A stretch of 64,000 nt of DNA, taken from Falsiruegeria litorea R37 (lineage in GTDB: Bacteria > Pseudomonadota > Alphaproteobacteria > Rhodobacterales > Rhodobacteraceae). Location: positions 2,666,001 through 2,730,000 of the forward strand of contig NZ_FWFO01000001.1 in NCBI RefSeq assembly GCF_900172225.1, given 5' to 3'. The notes beneath the pieces were generated by a model that did no database searches, was not told the origin of the DNA, and was given only the letters and a program-made list of their open reading frames with translations. Each line of letters begins with the position of its first letter. The stretch's first letter is position 1. The position numbers and the translations under genes were made by a program. This document shows positions 1-8,191 of this stretch, one piece after another.

Positions 1-1
1 T

Positions 2-223
2 CAATCCCAGGCCTTTGCGCGCATGGTCAACACCCGCCCCGAGATCACGAGTGCCTGGACCATGACCGGAGACGCCGATTACCTGCTGCACGTCTATTGT
101 GCGGATTTGCCTGCGCTCAACAGCTTGATTCATCAGGTGATCTTGCCGCATCCTGCAGTGGCACGGGTTCAAAGCCAGATTGTCATGGACCAATTGAAAC
201 GCGACGCACCGCTGCCCACGTGA
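2..223 (+). CDS. Lrp/AsnC family regulator, C-terminal part
   Basis: The window opens inside this gene, so only the last 73 codons are present, in frame from base 2. They form the end of the Lrp/AsnC ligand-binding (RAM) domain: the stretch MTGDADYLLHVYCADL followed by LPHPAVARVQSQIVMDQLK is typical of this family. Proteins of this kind are DNA-binding regulators, usually responding to amino acids. The DNA-binding domain lies outside the window, so the target and effector cannot be judged. The next gene starts 47 bp downstream on the same strand. Confidence 0.85.
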   Translation, partial: QSQAFARMVNTRPEITSAWTMTGDADYLLHVYCADLPALNSLIHQVILPHPAVARVQSQIVMDQLKRDAPLPT

Positions 224-270
224 AACGGACCCTTTGTCCGACGCCAGCCTAATTCAGGATTGTCCCAGAT

Positions 271-2151
271 ATGGAAAATTTCCTCTACCAAGCCTCGATC
301 TACCTCGCTGCGGCGGTGATTGCGGTGCCCTTATCGGCCCGGCTCGGGTTGGGGTCGGTGTTGGGGTATCTGGCGGCCGGGATCATCATTGGTCCGGTGC
401 TGGGTCTGGTGGGTGCTGAAACCGAGGACCTGCAGCATGTGGCTGAGTTCGGCGTTGTCATGATGCTGTTCCTGATCGGTCTGGAGCTGGAGCCCCGTGC
501 GTTGTGGGATATGCGCGACAAGCTGCTTGGCTTGGGTGGGTTGCAGGTGGGCGTGTCGACACTGGCGCTGATGGTGGCGGCCATGCTGGCGGGCCATCCC
601 TGGTCGGTGTCGCTGGCCGTTGGGTTGACGCTCTCGCTGTCCTCGACCGCCATCGTGCTGCAGACATTGTCCGAAAAGGGGCTGATACAGACCAACGGAG
701 GCAGGGCCACATTCTCGGTCCTGCTGACGCAGGACATCGCCGTGATCCCGATACTGGCCTTCCTGCCGCTGCTGGCGATGCAGACCGGGGCGCACATCGA
801 ATCCGATGGCTCGATCGATCGAGGCAGCGGGCACGGGGCAGAGGCTGCGCATCATTCGCTATCGCTGGTCGAAGGGCTGCCGGGGTGGGCGGTGACGCTT
901 GTCACCATTGGCGCCGTTGCCTTTGTGATCCTGGCGGGTGTCTATCTGACCCGCCCCTTGTTCCGCTTTATCCACGCCACCCGCCTGCGCGAGATGTACA
1001 CCGCGCTTGCCTTGATGATCGTTGTGGGCATTTCATTCCTGATGACCCTGGTGGGTCTGTCACCCGCTCTGGGTGCCTTTCTGGCCGGCGTGGTTCTGGC
1101 CAGCTCGGAATTCCGGCACGAGCTGGAAAGCGACCTTGAACCCTTCAAGGGGCTGCTTTTGGGGCTGTTCTTCATCACCGTTGGTGCGGGCATCAACTTT
1201 GGCTTTTTCTTTCAGGAGCCGCTGGACCTGATCGGGCTGGCGCTTTTGGTGATCGTGGCCAAGGGGGCGATCCTTTATGTGATCGGGCGCGCCTTCAAGC
1301 TCAGCCGACGCGATCATTGGCTGTTCACGCTTGGGCTGGCGCAGGCTGGTGAGTTCGGTTTTGTGCTGCTGGCCTTTTCGGTCCAGCAGAACGTGATCCC
1401 GACGGATCTGTCGCAGAAGCTGTTGCTGATCATTGCTCTGACCATGCTGATCACACCGCTGCTCTTCATTCTCTACGACATCCTGAGCCGCAACATGAAG
1501 GACAGCGCGCCAGAACAGGTCGCGGATGAGATCGACGAAAAGGGGCCGGTGATCATTGCGGGCATTGGCCGCTTTGGCCAAATCGTCAACCGACTGGTGC
1601 GCGCCACCGGGTTCAAGACCATCGTTCTGGATCATGACATCGACACGATCCAGCTGATGCGCCGGTTCGGGGTCAAGGGTTTCCTGGGCGATCCGACCCG
1701 CCCCGAGCTGCTCAAGGCCGCAGGAGTGGACAAGGCGCAGGTGCTGGTGGCCGCCATGGATCAACGGGACGAGGTGACGAAACTGGTGGCCTATGCGCGC
1801 CGGATCCGGCCTGACCTGCACATCATCGCGCGTGCCGCCGACCGAAACCATGTCTATGAACTGTATCAGGCGGGCGCCAGCGACATCGTGCGCGAGACGT
1901 TCGACAGCTCGCTTCGGGCCGGACGCTATGTGCTCGAAAACATTGGGCTTAGCGAATACGAGGCCGCAGCAGCGGAAAAGACGTTCTACCATCACGACCG
2001 CGACACAGTTCGGGAATTGGCAGAGCTCTGGATTCCCGGCGTGCCCACGTCCGAGAACAAGGCCTATATCGAGCGCGGCAAGGAGTTGGAGAAAGATCTG
2101 GAAACCGCGCTCCTCCAACTGGCAGAGGAGCACGCCAAGAAGTCGGCTTAG
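271..2151 (+). CDS. KefB/KefC-type monovalent cation:proton antiporter (CPA2 family)
   Basis: A 626-residue inner-membrane protein. The first 400 or so residues are a run of hydrophobic segments with the CPA2 signatures FLIGLELEP and LGAFLAGVVLASSEFRHELE. A cytoplasmic TrkA-N (RCK) domain follows, with the nucleotide-binding loop GIGRFG at residues 431-436 and a DPTRPELL segment typical of Kef proteins. CPA2 proteins of this build exchange or release K+ (or Na+) against H+, often gated by glutathione adducts or nucleotides. Length matches KefB/KefC (about 600-620). It stands alone, ending 5 bp before the convergent cobT. Substrate preference is not visible. Confidence 0.9.
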   Translation: MENFLYQASIYLAAAVIAVPLSARLGLGSVLGYLAAGIIIGPVLGLVGAETEDLQHVAEFGVVMMLFLIGLELEPRALWDMRDKLLGLGGLQVGVSTLALMVAAMLAGHPWSVSLAVGLTLSLSSTAIVLQTLSEKGLIQTNGGRATFSVLLTQDIAVIPILAFLPLLAMQTGAHIESDGSIDRGSGHGAEAAHHSLSLVEGLPGWAVTLVTIGAVAFVILAGVYLTRPLFRFIHATRLREMYTALALMIVVGISFLMTLVGLSPALGAFLAGVVLASSEFRHELESDLEPFKGLLLGLFFITVGAGINFGFFFQEPLDLIGLALLVIVAKGAILYVIGRAFKLSRRDHWLFTLGLAQAGEFGFVLLAFSVQQNVIPTDLSQKLLLIIALTMLITPLLFILYDILSRNMKDSAPEQVADEIDEKGPVIIAGIGRFGQIVNRLVRATGFKTIVLDHDIDTIQLMRRFGVKGFLGDPTRPELLKAAGVDKAQVLVAAMDQRDEVTKLVAYARRIRPDLHIIARAADRNHVYELYQAGASDIVRETFDSSLRAGRYVLENIGLSEYEAAAAEKTFYHHDRDTVRELAELWIPGVPTSENKAYIERGKELEKDLETALLQLAEEHAKKSA

Positions 2152-2156
2152 GTGGC

Positions 2157-3167
2157 TTAACCGTCGGACACGCCCGCTTCGGCAAATGTCGCCATGCCGG
2201 AATGGCAGGCCACGGCGCTTTTGACGATGTTGATCGCCAGCGCGCCACCCGAGCCCTCGCCCAGGCGAAGGCCCAGTGACAAGAGCGGTTCTTTGCCCAG
2301 ATGCCCCAGCAGCGCCCCATGCGCGCCTTCGGCGCTTTGGTGGCCTGCGACGGTGTGATCCAGCGTGCCACCTGCGATCTTGGCCAGACAGGCCGCTGCT
2401 GCGCAGCAGATGAACCCGTCCAGAACCACCGGAATGCGCAATACGCGTGCCGCGGCAATCGCGCCGGCCATGGCGGCAATCTCGCGCCCGCCCAAACGTT
2501 GCAAGACCTCCAGCCCGTCATCCGAGCCATGTTTGGCCACACCTTCGGCAACCACGCGGGTCTTGTTGGCAAGACCTGCATCGTCGACGCCTGTGCCGCG
2601 CCCGGTCCACTCACCTGCCTCGCCGCCAAAAAGCGCGCAACCGATGGCCGCAGCCGGGGTGGTGTTGCCGATCCCCATCTCACCCACCACCAGCAGGTCC
2701 GAAGATGGGTCAACCGCGTTCCAACCTGTTTGCAGGGCGGCCAGCAGCTCGTCCTCGGTCATCGCAGGCGCTTGGGTAAAGTCCGCCGTTGGATTTTCCA
2801 GGTCGAGCGCATGCACGTCCATCTTGGCGCCTGCGGCCTTGGCCAGCTGATTGATCGCCGCCCCACCGTGTTGAAAGTTCGCAACCATCTGCACGGTCAC
2901 CTCGGGGGGAAAGGCCGAAACGCCCTGTGCTGTCACCCCGTGGTTACCGGCAAACACGATGACCTGGGGCGCCTCGATGCTGGGTCGCGCATCCCCGCGC
3001 CAGCCGGCATACCAGATCGCCAGATCCTCAAGCCGCCCCAAAGCGCCCGGCGGTTTGGTCAATTGGCCATTGCGCTCCTCAGCGCCTTGGGTCGCAGCCG
3101 TATCCGGGCCAGGAGCCGCCGCCAATTGCGCGCGAAAGGTCGAGAGATCGGTAAGTTCGGGCAGCAT
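2157..3167 (-). CDS. cobT: nicotinate-nucleotide--dimethylbenzimidazole phosphoribosyltransferase
   Basis: CobT makes alpha-ribazole phosphate from nicotinate mononucleotide and 5,6-dimethylbenzimidazole, supplying the lower ligand of cobalamin. The 336-residue protein carries the conserved [13 protein letters not shown] segment near residues 161-173 and LRLGEGSGG with the probable catalytic Glu304 near the C-terminus. The ATG at 3167 (MLPELTDLS) is preferred over an in-frame ATG 48 bp upstream, because family homology begins here. It is divergent from cobS across a 79-bp gap that must hold both promoters. That gap is too short for a cobalamin riboswitch. Confidence 0.95.
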   Translation of the reverse strand: MLPELTDLSTFRAQLAAAPGPDTAATQGAEERNGQLTKPPGALGRLEDLAIWYAGWRGDARPSIEAPQVIVFAGNHGVTAQGVSAFPPEVTVQMVANFQHGGAAINQLAKAAGAKMDVHALDLENPTADFTQAPAMTEDELLAALQTGWNAVDPSSDLLVVGEMGIGNTTPAAAIGCALFGGEAGEWTGRGTGVDDAGLANKTRVVAEGVAKHGSDDGLEVLQRLGGREIAAMAGAIAAARVLRIPVVLDGFICCAAAACLAKIAGGTLDHTVAGHQSAEGAHGALLGHLGKEPLLSLGLRLGEGSGGALAINIVKSAVACHSGMATFAEAGVSDG

Positions 3168-3246
3168 GTAAAGCCTCGTTGCATCTGAGTGGTCACATGT
3201 GTTTAACCAATGCACCCCATGTCACAAGACCCCGAAAGGACAGGAC

Positions 3247-4011
3247 GTGCACAAAAACGACACTTCTGCCTCTTGGGTCTGGGATATTCCACTGGCTCTG
3301 GTGCTGCTGACGCGCCTTCCACTGCCGCGCCTGCCCGACCACGTCTTTGCCCGTCAGGCCGCAGGTGTCTGGGCCTTTCCGGTGGTTGGTCTTGTTGTTG
3401 GCGGGCTGGCCTGCGGCATTGGTGCGGTTTTGTTGTCCCTTGGCCTGCCACCTGCCGCCGTGGCTGGTGTCATGCTGGCGGTTCTGATCATGACCACAGG
3501 CGCAATGCATGAAGACGGTCTGGCCGACACTGCGGACGGGCTTTGGGGCGGGTTCACGCGCGAGCGGCGGCTGGAGATCATGAAGGACAGCCATATCGGC
3601 ACCTACGGCGTGCTGACACTGTTCGTTGTACAGCTGCTGCGGTTCACTGGGATAGCCGGGTTGATCGCCACCGGCGGGCTCTGGTCCGTGCTGCTGGCCC
3701 CAGTGTATTCGCGCGCGCTGATGCCGGTACTGATGTGCGCGATGCCCAACGCGCGGGGTTCTGGCCTGAGCCAGAGTGTCGGCGCCCCAAGGGTTTTGAC
3801 CTGCGGCATTGGGCTGGCTCTGAGCATCGGATTTGCGGTGGTTTGGCTTGGGACGCTAGCGCTCTGGCCCTTGCTGATCTCGTCTTTGGTGGTTGTGGGG
3901 CTGGCACTGACGGCACGGGCAAAAATTGGTGGGCAGACCGGCGACATTCTTGGGGCCAGTCAGCAATTGGCCGAGGTCTCGCTGCTTTTAACCCTGCTTG
4001 CGCTGATCTGA
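3247..4011 (+). CDS. cobS: adenosylcobinamide-GDP ribazoletransferase (cobalamin synthase)
   Basis: CobS joins adenosylcobinamide-GDP and alpha-ribazole(-phosphate) in the membrane, the last assembly step of cobalamin synthesis. The roughly 254-residue protein is very hydrophobic, with several membrane segments and the acidic signature EDGLADTADGLWGG plus DSHIGTYG. The GTG at 3247 is chosen because AAAGGA lies just upstream at 3236-3241. An ATG at 3199 in the same frame has no clear ribosome-binding site and would add a non-homologous leader. It works with the divergent cobT. The rest of the cobalamin pathway is outside the window. Confidence 0.93.
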   Translation: MHKNDTSASWVWDIPLALVLLTRLPLPRLPDHVFARQAAGVWAFPVVGLVVGGLACGIGAVLLSLGLPPAAVAGVMLAVLIMTTGAMHEDGLADTADGLWGGFTRERRLEIMKDSHIGTYGVLTLFVVQLLRFTGIAGLIATGGLWSVLLAPVYSRALMPVLMCAMPNARGSGLSQSVGAPRVLTCGIGLALSIGFAVVWLGTLALWPLLISSLVVVGLALTARAKIGGQTGDILGASQQLAEVSLLLTLLALI

Positions 4012-4035
4012 CCGGGTTTTTCCACCCTCGAAGCA

Positions 4036-4109
4036 CTCCCGCCCGTCGTTGATTTTCTGACGAAAACCGCCTCCCGTTGGGCCGGGCGCCGCGCTGACGC
4101 ACGGCGCGG
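4036..4109 (-). repeat. structured intergenic repeat, copy A
   Basis: One of seven copies of a repeat with hairpin I, core CCCGGCCCAACGGGAGG, hairpin II and end CGACGGGCGGGAG, read on the minus strand. Hairpin I is GCGCCGTGC / GCGCGGCGC. Hairpin II is TTTTC-GTCA-GAAAA. It lies between the convergent cobS and ion-channel genes and forms an inverted pair with copy B. Confidence 0.85.
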
Positions 4110-4190
4110 GTGCATCCAGGATCACAGTTCCGCTCTAATCGCGGCCCAGACCCTCGGTTTGATTGCACCCCGTGGCCACAAAGGCCAACC

Positions 4191-4258
4191 GCCGAGCGAA
4201 GCGAGGCGCCCGGCCCAACGGGAGGAGGGCATCTTTGATGCACGAACGACGGACGGGA
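4191..4258 (+). repeat. structured intergenic repeat, copy B
   Basis: Second copy in the cobS / ion-channel gap, plus orientation. The core CCCGGCCCAACGGGAGG is exact. Hairpin II is GCATC-TTT-GATGC, quite different in sequence from copy A. The 3' end is CGACGGACGGGAG. The flanking arm GCCGAGC / GCGAGGC would place two G-A mismatches in tandem. Confidence 0.85.
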
Positions 4259-4271
4259 GCCCCCCCGAATT

Positions 4272-5045
4272 CTAGCTCACACCGCCTGTTTCGATGTTCA
4301 GCAACCCACCGCAATGCTTACAATGCACGGCATCCGGATCATGACGATACAACCCGCATTCTCCGCATTTGTGGCGCACCTTCTGGGGCATGAAAATCGC
4401 CTGTGCCAGCCGGACAAACAGCGCCACGCCAACCACCATGATGAACACCGAAAAGAGCTTGCCCCCCGGCGTCTGAAAGGTGATGTCGCCAAAACCGGTC
4501 GTCGTCAGTGTCGCCATGGTGAAATAGAGCGCGTCGATATACGGCGTCTGGCTCGTGTCGTGGTCAATGTAGAACACGAACACGGCCGTCGATGTCGCAA
4601 AGACAAACACCAGCAGATTGATCGCCGCGATCACCGCGTCCTCATGCGTGCGGAAAAATTGACTGTCGCGGCGCAGATCCCGCAGCAGGTGATACGAGTG
4701 GATCAGACGCAGCCCCCGCAGAATACGCAGGAATGCCAAGCTCTCGGTCAAGATCGGGTCCAAGATGAGTGACAGGATCACCACAATATCTGCCAGCGTA
4801 TAGATCTGCCGCAGGAATTTCTTCCGATCTCTCGAAATCCACAGCCGTGCGCTGAAATCCAACAAGATGATCAAACCCACGACCTGGCTGATCGTCGTCA
4901 GCATCGGTCCATGGGTCTTATGGGCCGTTCCGACAAAAAAGATGATCGTGAACAGGTCGAACACGATGAGGAAGTACCGAAACCAGCGCGGCACCGTGCC
5001 AGAGCCCAGGTACAACCCGCGAACCTGCTTTTTCAATGCCCTCAT
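4272..5045 (-). CDS. voltage-gated-type potassium/ion channel with C-terminal zinc ribbon
   Basis: A 257-residue protein with the six-segment plan of a Kv-like channel. Four hydrophobic segments come first, the fourth followed by an arginine-rich stretch (LRILRGLRLIHSYHLLRDLRR) of S4 type. Then come a fifth segment, the pore filter TTTGFGD in place of the usual TVGYGD, and a sixth segment. The last 35 residues form a four-cysteine zinc ribbon, CGEC at 227-230 and CKHC at 242-245, presumably cytoplasmic. The channel is probably K+ selective, but the altered filter leaves room for another cation. It is monocistronic, convergent with cobS across the A/B repeats. Confidence 0.85.
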   Translation of the reverse strand: MRALKKQVRGLYLGSGTVPRWFRYFLIVFDLFTIIFFVGTAHKTHGPMLTTISQVVGLIILLDFSARLWISRDRKKFLRQIYTLADIVVILSLILDPILTESLAFLRILRGLRLIHSYHLLRDLRRDSQFFRTHEDAVIAAINLLVFVFATSTAVFVFYIDHDTSQTPYIDALYFTMATLTTTGFGDITFQTPGGKLFSVFIMVVGVALFVRLAQAIFMPQKVRHKCGECGLYRHDPDAVHCKHCGGLLNIETGGVS

Positions 5046-5115
5046 GCGTCCCTCTCCCCTGGGAATTATCTAAGCGCAAAGGGGGCTTGGGGCGCAAGAT
5101 GCGCCCCAGATTTTG

Positions 5116-5817
5116 TTAGCAGCAGGTGTCGCATCCACCCTGAGGCGCCTGACACTTGCCTGTGCCCAAATATGTCTGGTCCGACAAGTAGAAATCGGTG
5201 AAGGCCTGCTCGAAATCCTCGGCCACGGATTTCGCAGGCAAGCCTGTCTGATCCAGCGTTTGCTGCCAGGCTTTGACCTTGGGAAAGCCGCCCAGGAAAT
5301 CATGTCCCGTATGTTTGGTGATGATCCGCGCCCGATCCAGAAGCGGCAGCCAGGCCAGATCCACGTTCCCAAGGGTCTCACCGTTGAAGAACGGGCCCTC
5401 TCCCAGTTCCCCTTCGACGCGGGCAAAGGCTTTGGACAGGTTGGCGCTGCGCTCAGCCAGCGTGTCCTTGTCCGCACTGCGCATGGTGGAACATTGCACC
5501 AGGTAGTGTTTCGACGCCTGATAGCTCCACGCCCGGTTTCTGGCACGTGTCACCGGGGTCAGGTCGGCCTCCAGCGGTGGCGCAATCTCGTCGATGTATT
5601 CCGAGATGGCGTCGGATTCAAAAATCGGCTCGCCCGCTTCGGTGATCAGGACCGGCACCTGACCTGTGGGCGATATGTCCAGAAACCACTGCGGCTTGTC
5701 GCTGAGCGAGATGTAGTCGACCTGATAGGGGATGTTGCGCGCCTCAAGCATGGCGGTCACGCGTTGCACAAAGGGGCAGATCTTGAAGCTGACGATCTTG
5801 ATTAGGGGCTTGATCAT
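5116..5817 (-). CDS. glutathione S-transferase family protein
   Basis: A 233-residue cytosolic GST-fold protein. The N-terminal thioredoxin-like domain has FKICPFVQRV at the active-site position and the glutathione-binding PTGQVPVL and ESDAISEYI segments. A helical C-terminal domain follows. The CPF motif resembles omega/beta-like GSTs that use a catalytic cysteine rather than Tyr or Ser. The tail is unusual, CQAPQGGCDTCC, with five cysteines in the last dozen residues. The start at 5817 has AAGGA upstream. An in-frame ATG 24 bp earlier is less likely. It follows the sigma-factor gene by 74 bp on the same strand, so the two may share a transcript. Confidence 0.88.
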   Translation of the reverse strand: MIKPLIKIVSFKICPFVQRVTAMLEARNIPYQVDYISLSDKPQWFLDISPTGQVPVLITEAGEPIFESDAISEYIDEIAPPLEADLTPVTRARNRAWSYQASKHYLVQCSTMRSADKDTLAERSANLSKAFARVEGELGEGPFFNGETLGNVDLAWLPLLDRARIITKHTGHDFLGGFPKVKAWQQTLDQTGLPAKSVAEDFEQAFTDFYLSDQTYLGTGKCQAPQGGCDTCC

Positions 5818-5891
5818 TGGAGGTGTCCTTTTTCTTTCCAACTGCTTTCATCTCTGAAGACGAAGCAGATCGAAAAAAGACGAGGCCTAGA

Positions 5892-6440
5892 TCAACATTT
5901 CTTACAACCGTCTGATTTTCTTTCGTAATCAGATACACCGCCACGGGTGTCAAAACTGAACCTGCAGCAGTTCTCGAACAGCGACCGCAGCTGCTTGCGC
6001 CCCGATTGCACCTGCGACTTGAGCGTCGAATAGGGCACCCCACGGGCGGCGGCATACTCCTTTTGCGCCTGCCCCTCCAGATCCACGGCGGTCAGAACCT
6101 CGGCATATTCTGGCGGCAGCGCGCGCACCATCGGGGCTATGCAATCGGCCAACTCATCCCGCGCAGTGGCTGGGTCAGGCTCTTGATACCACAAGTCATC
6201 CGCTTGCAGGTCCCTGCCACGACCTGACGCGCGGTAGTGATCGATGACCACGTTGCGGGCGATCTGATAAATCCAGGCGCGCAGTTTTATATCCTGGCGC
6301 AATTCCGGCAGGTTGCGATGGGTGCGGATCATGATCTCTTGCAGCAGATCCTCGACATCATCTGGGTTGCTGACGCGGGCCCGCAGAAAGCCGCGCAGCG
6401 CTTGTCCGTAGTCGGACCAGATCTGATCCAGGTCAGCCAT
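5892..6440 (-). CDS. ECF-type RNA polymerase sigma factor, SigZ-like
   Basis: A 182-residue sigma-70 family factor with region 2 (VEDLLQEIMIRTHRNL, AWIYQIARNVVIDHYR) and region 4 (ALPPEYAEVLTAVDLEG, YSTLKSQVQSGRKQL). Like Bacillus SigZ it has a C-terminal extension with cysteine clusters, CCRF near residue 157 and CKKC at the very end. These could bind a metal or sense redox state. No anti-sigma gene is adjacent. The GST gene downstream, whose product is also cysteine-tailed, may be co-transcribed, suggesting a thiol or stress role (inference). The target promoter is not identifiable. Confidence 0.88.
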   Translation of the reverse strand: MADLDQIWSDYGQALRGFLRARVSNPDDVEDLLQEIMIRTHRNLPELRQDIKLRAWIYQIARNVVIDHYRASGRGRDLQADDLWYQEPDPATARDELADCIAPMVRALPPEYAEVLTAVDLEGQAQKEYAAARGVPYSTLKSQVQSGRKQLRSLFENCCRFSFDTRGGVSDYERKSDGCKKC

Positions 6441-6556
6441 CCCCTACCCCCAAAGCACTTCCAGTAAACATTGCATCCTTTGTTCGCTGCCTCTCGCTAC
6501 GCTCGAACGCGAAAAACGATCAGAGATATTTCAACGAAAACTGGAAGTTCTGTAAA

Positions 6557-6587
6557 TGAAAAGAGCCGCCCCATGAGATGGGACGGC
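6557..6587 (-). terminator. Rho-independent terminator of carD
   Basis: On the minus strand, a stem of about 10 bp (GCCGTCCCAT / ATGGGGCGGC, one G-T pair) with a 3-nt loop is followed by CTCTTTTC. It begins 24 bp after the carD stop codon. Confidence 0.8.
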
Positions 6588-6610
6588 CCGAACCACTTGT
6601 CAATTCCGGT

Positions 6611-7126
6611 TCACGCGGCAGCGGCGCGCGACATCAGAACATCGTCGACCTGCTTGGCGGCCTGAATTTCGTCACCACCGGCCACGGCGGCCACTTCGCG
6701 CGTCAGACGCTCGAGCGCGGCTTCATAGAGCTGACGTTCGGAATAGCTTTGCTCGCGTTGATCATCCGTGCGGTGCAGATCGCGCACCACCTCGGCGATC
6801 GCGATCAGATCGCCCGAGTTGATTTTCTGTTCGTATTCCTGCGCGCGGCGCGACCACATTGCGCGTTTGACCTTGGCCTTGCCTTTGAGCGTTTTCATCG
6901 CCTGATTGATCACATCCGGCGAGCTGAGCCCCCGCATGCCGATCTCGGTGGCTTTGTTGGTGGGAACCCGCAGGGTCATCTTGTCCTTTTCAAAGGAGAC
7001 TACAAACAGCTCAAGCGCGTAGCCTGCAACTTCCTGCTCTTCGATTGAGATGATCTGGCCGACACCATGCGCCGGATAGACCACATAGTCGTTGGGGCGG
7101 AAATCGAGCTTTTTCGACTTGGTCAT
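6611..7126 (-). CDS. carD: CarD family transcriptional regulator
   Basis: CarD binds the RNA polymerase beta subunit and stabilises the open promoter complex, notably at rRNA and other strong promoters. The 171-residue protein has the N-terminal polymerase-interacting domain (FRPNDYVVYPAHGVGQI) and the helical C-terminal DNA-binding domain (MWSRRAQEYEQKINSGDL, SERQLYEAALERL). The start at 7126 (MTKSKKLDF) has AAGGAA upstream and fits the family. An in-frame start 39 bp earlier does not. A terminator follows. The 280-bp gap upstream to fdxA contains no gene and must hold its promoter. Confidence 0.93.
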   Translation of the reverse strand: MTKSKKLDFRPNDYVVYPAHGVGQIISIEEQEVAGYALELFVVSFEKDKMTLRVPTNKATEIGMRGLSSPDVINQAMKTLKGKAKVKRAMWSRRAQEYEQKINSGDLIAIAEVVRDLHRTDDQREQSYSERQLYEAALERLTREVAAVAGGDEIQAAKQVDDVLMSRAAAA

Positions 7127-7406
7127 ACAGGTCTTTCCTTGCTGCGACCGGGTTCTGGGCGACAAAAAACCACGAGCGGGGAATGCGTTTCCCCGACAGG
7201 CGGTTCAATGTGTGTAATCCTTAAAGCTCCAACACGAGCATCTGAGTGGAGCACATCCCGGTCGTTGACATCATTTGAACAGAGAACGTAACACAAAAAA
7301 CAGGAAACTGGAAGCCGACGCAGGGTCAACTTCCGCTTTATTTCTTGTTTTCAGCGCCTTACCGGCATTCATTCGACATACAGAATGTCAAAAAGGTGCG
7401 AATCGC

Positions 7407-7745
7407 TTACCCACCTTCACCGGGTGCTTCAGAGAAGTACTTCTCCATCTTGCCGGTTTCGCCGTCGCGCTCTTCGGCTTCGGGCAGTTGGTCTTTCTTG
7501 GTGACGATGACGGGCCACAGTTCCGCGTATTTGCGGTTCATCTCGACCCATTTGTCCATGTCCGGCTCGGTGTCCGGGCGAATGGCGTCGGCGGGGCATT
7601 CGGGTTCACACACACCACAGTCGATGCATTCATCGGGGTGGATGACCAGCATGTTCTCACCCTCGTAGAAACAATCCACGGGGCAGACCTCGACGCAGTC
7701 GGTGTATTTGCAGGCGATGCAATTGTCGGTGACGATGTAGGTCAT
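7407..7745 (-). CDS. fdxA: 7Fe ferredoxin FdxA
   Basis: A 112-residue ferredoxin of the seven-iron class (one [3Fe-4S] and one [4Fe-4S] cluster). It has the cysteine patterns [17 protein letters not shown] near residues 9-25 and [12 protein letters not shown] near 40-51. The C-terminal extension after the clusters is typical of alphaproteobacterial FdxA. It serves as a low-potential electron carrier in the cytoplasm. The start ATG at 7745 is the family start. It lies 65 bp after the S4-protein stop on the same strand, so it may be co-transcribed with the helicase and S4 genes. Confidence 0.95.
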   Translation of the reverse strand: MTYIVTDNCIACKYTDCVEVCPVDCFYEGENMLVIHPDECIDCGVCEPECPADAIRPDTEPDMDKWVEMNRKYAELWPVIVTKKDQLPEAEERDGETGKMEKYFSEAPGEGG

Positions 7746-7810
7746 GTGCAGCTTTCCGGTTTCGTCTGTTGCCGGACTAGCTAAATCAGAGTGCGGCCAT
7801 CTTCAAGGGA

Positions 7811-8188
7811 TCATTCGGGGTCGAACGGGTTGGAAAGATCAAGCGCCCTGCGATCCCGCTTGGATGGGCGACCTTTTCCCTCGTATTTGGGATTGGCAGG
7901 AGGTTTTTCCTGTTTCGGGGTCAAATCCGCATACAACGTCTGCGCCTCGGGTGCCGGACCACGGCGTTCGCCAAGCGCCTCGATGCGCACGACTCGCACG
8001 ACTTTGGCTTGGGGAAAGGTCAGAACGTCGCCGGGGCTCACACCGTAAGAGGGTTTGAGCACCCGGTTTCCGTTCACACGCACATGCCCACCGCTGACCT
8101 GTTTGGCCGATAGCGAGCGGGTCTTGAAGAACCGCGCCTGCCACAGCCATTTGTCGATCCGCAGTTTTGCGGCGGGCGTGTCGTTCAA
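7811..8188 (-). CDS. S4-domain RNA-binding protein (Hsp15-like)
   Basis: A 125-residue basic protein. The S4 domain spans about residues 8-70 (LRIDKWLWQARFFKTRSLSA ... GHVRVNGNRVLKPSYGVSPG), followed by a charged tail ending SKRDRRALDL. The closest known family is HslR/Hsp15, which rescues stalled 50S subunits carrying peptidyl-tRNA. The gene starts 3 bp after the helicase stop codon, indicating one operon and a shared link to RNA metabolism. The exact RNA target is unknown. Confidence 0.85.
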   Translation of the reverse strand: MNDTPAAKLRIDKWLWQARFFKTRSLSAKQVSGGHVRVNGNRVLKPSYGVSPGDVLTFPQAKVVRVVRIEALGERRGPAPEAQTLYADLTPKQEKPPANPKYEGKGRPSKRDRRALDLSNPFDPE

Positions 8189-8191
8189 GGC

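Noticed and set aside
3168-3246. Cobalamin riboswitch between cobT and cobS
   Set aside because: The gap is 79 bp, too short, and the B12-box sequence is absent.
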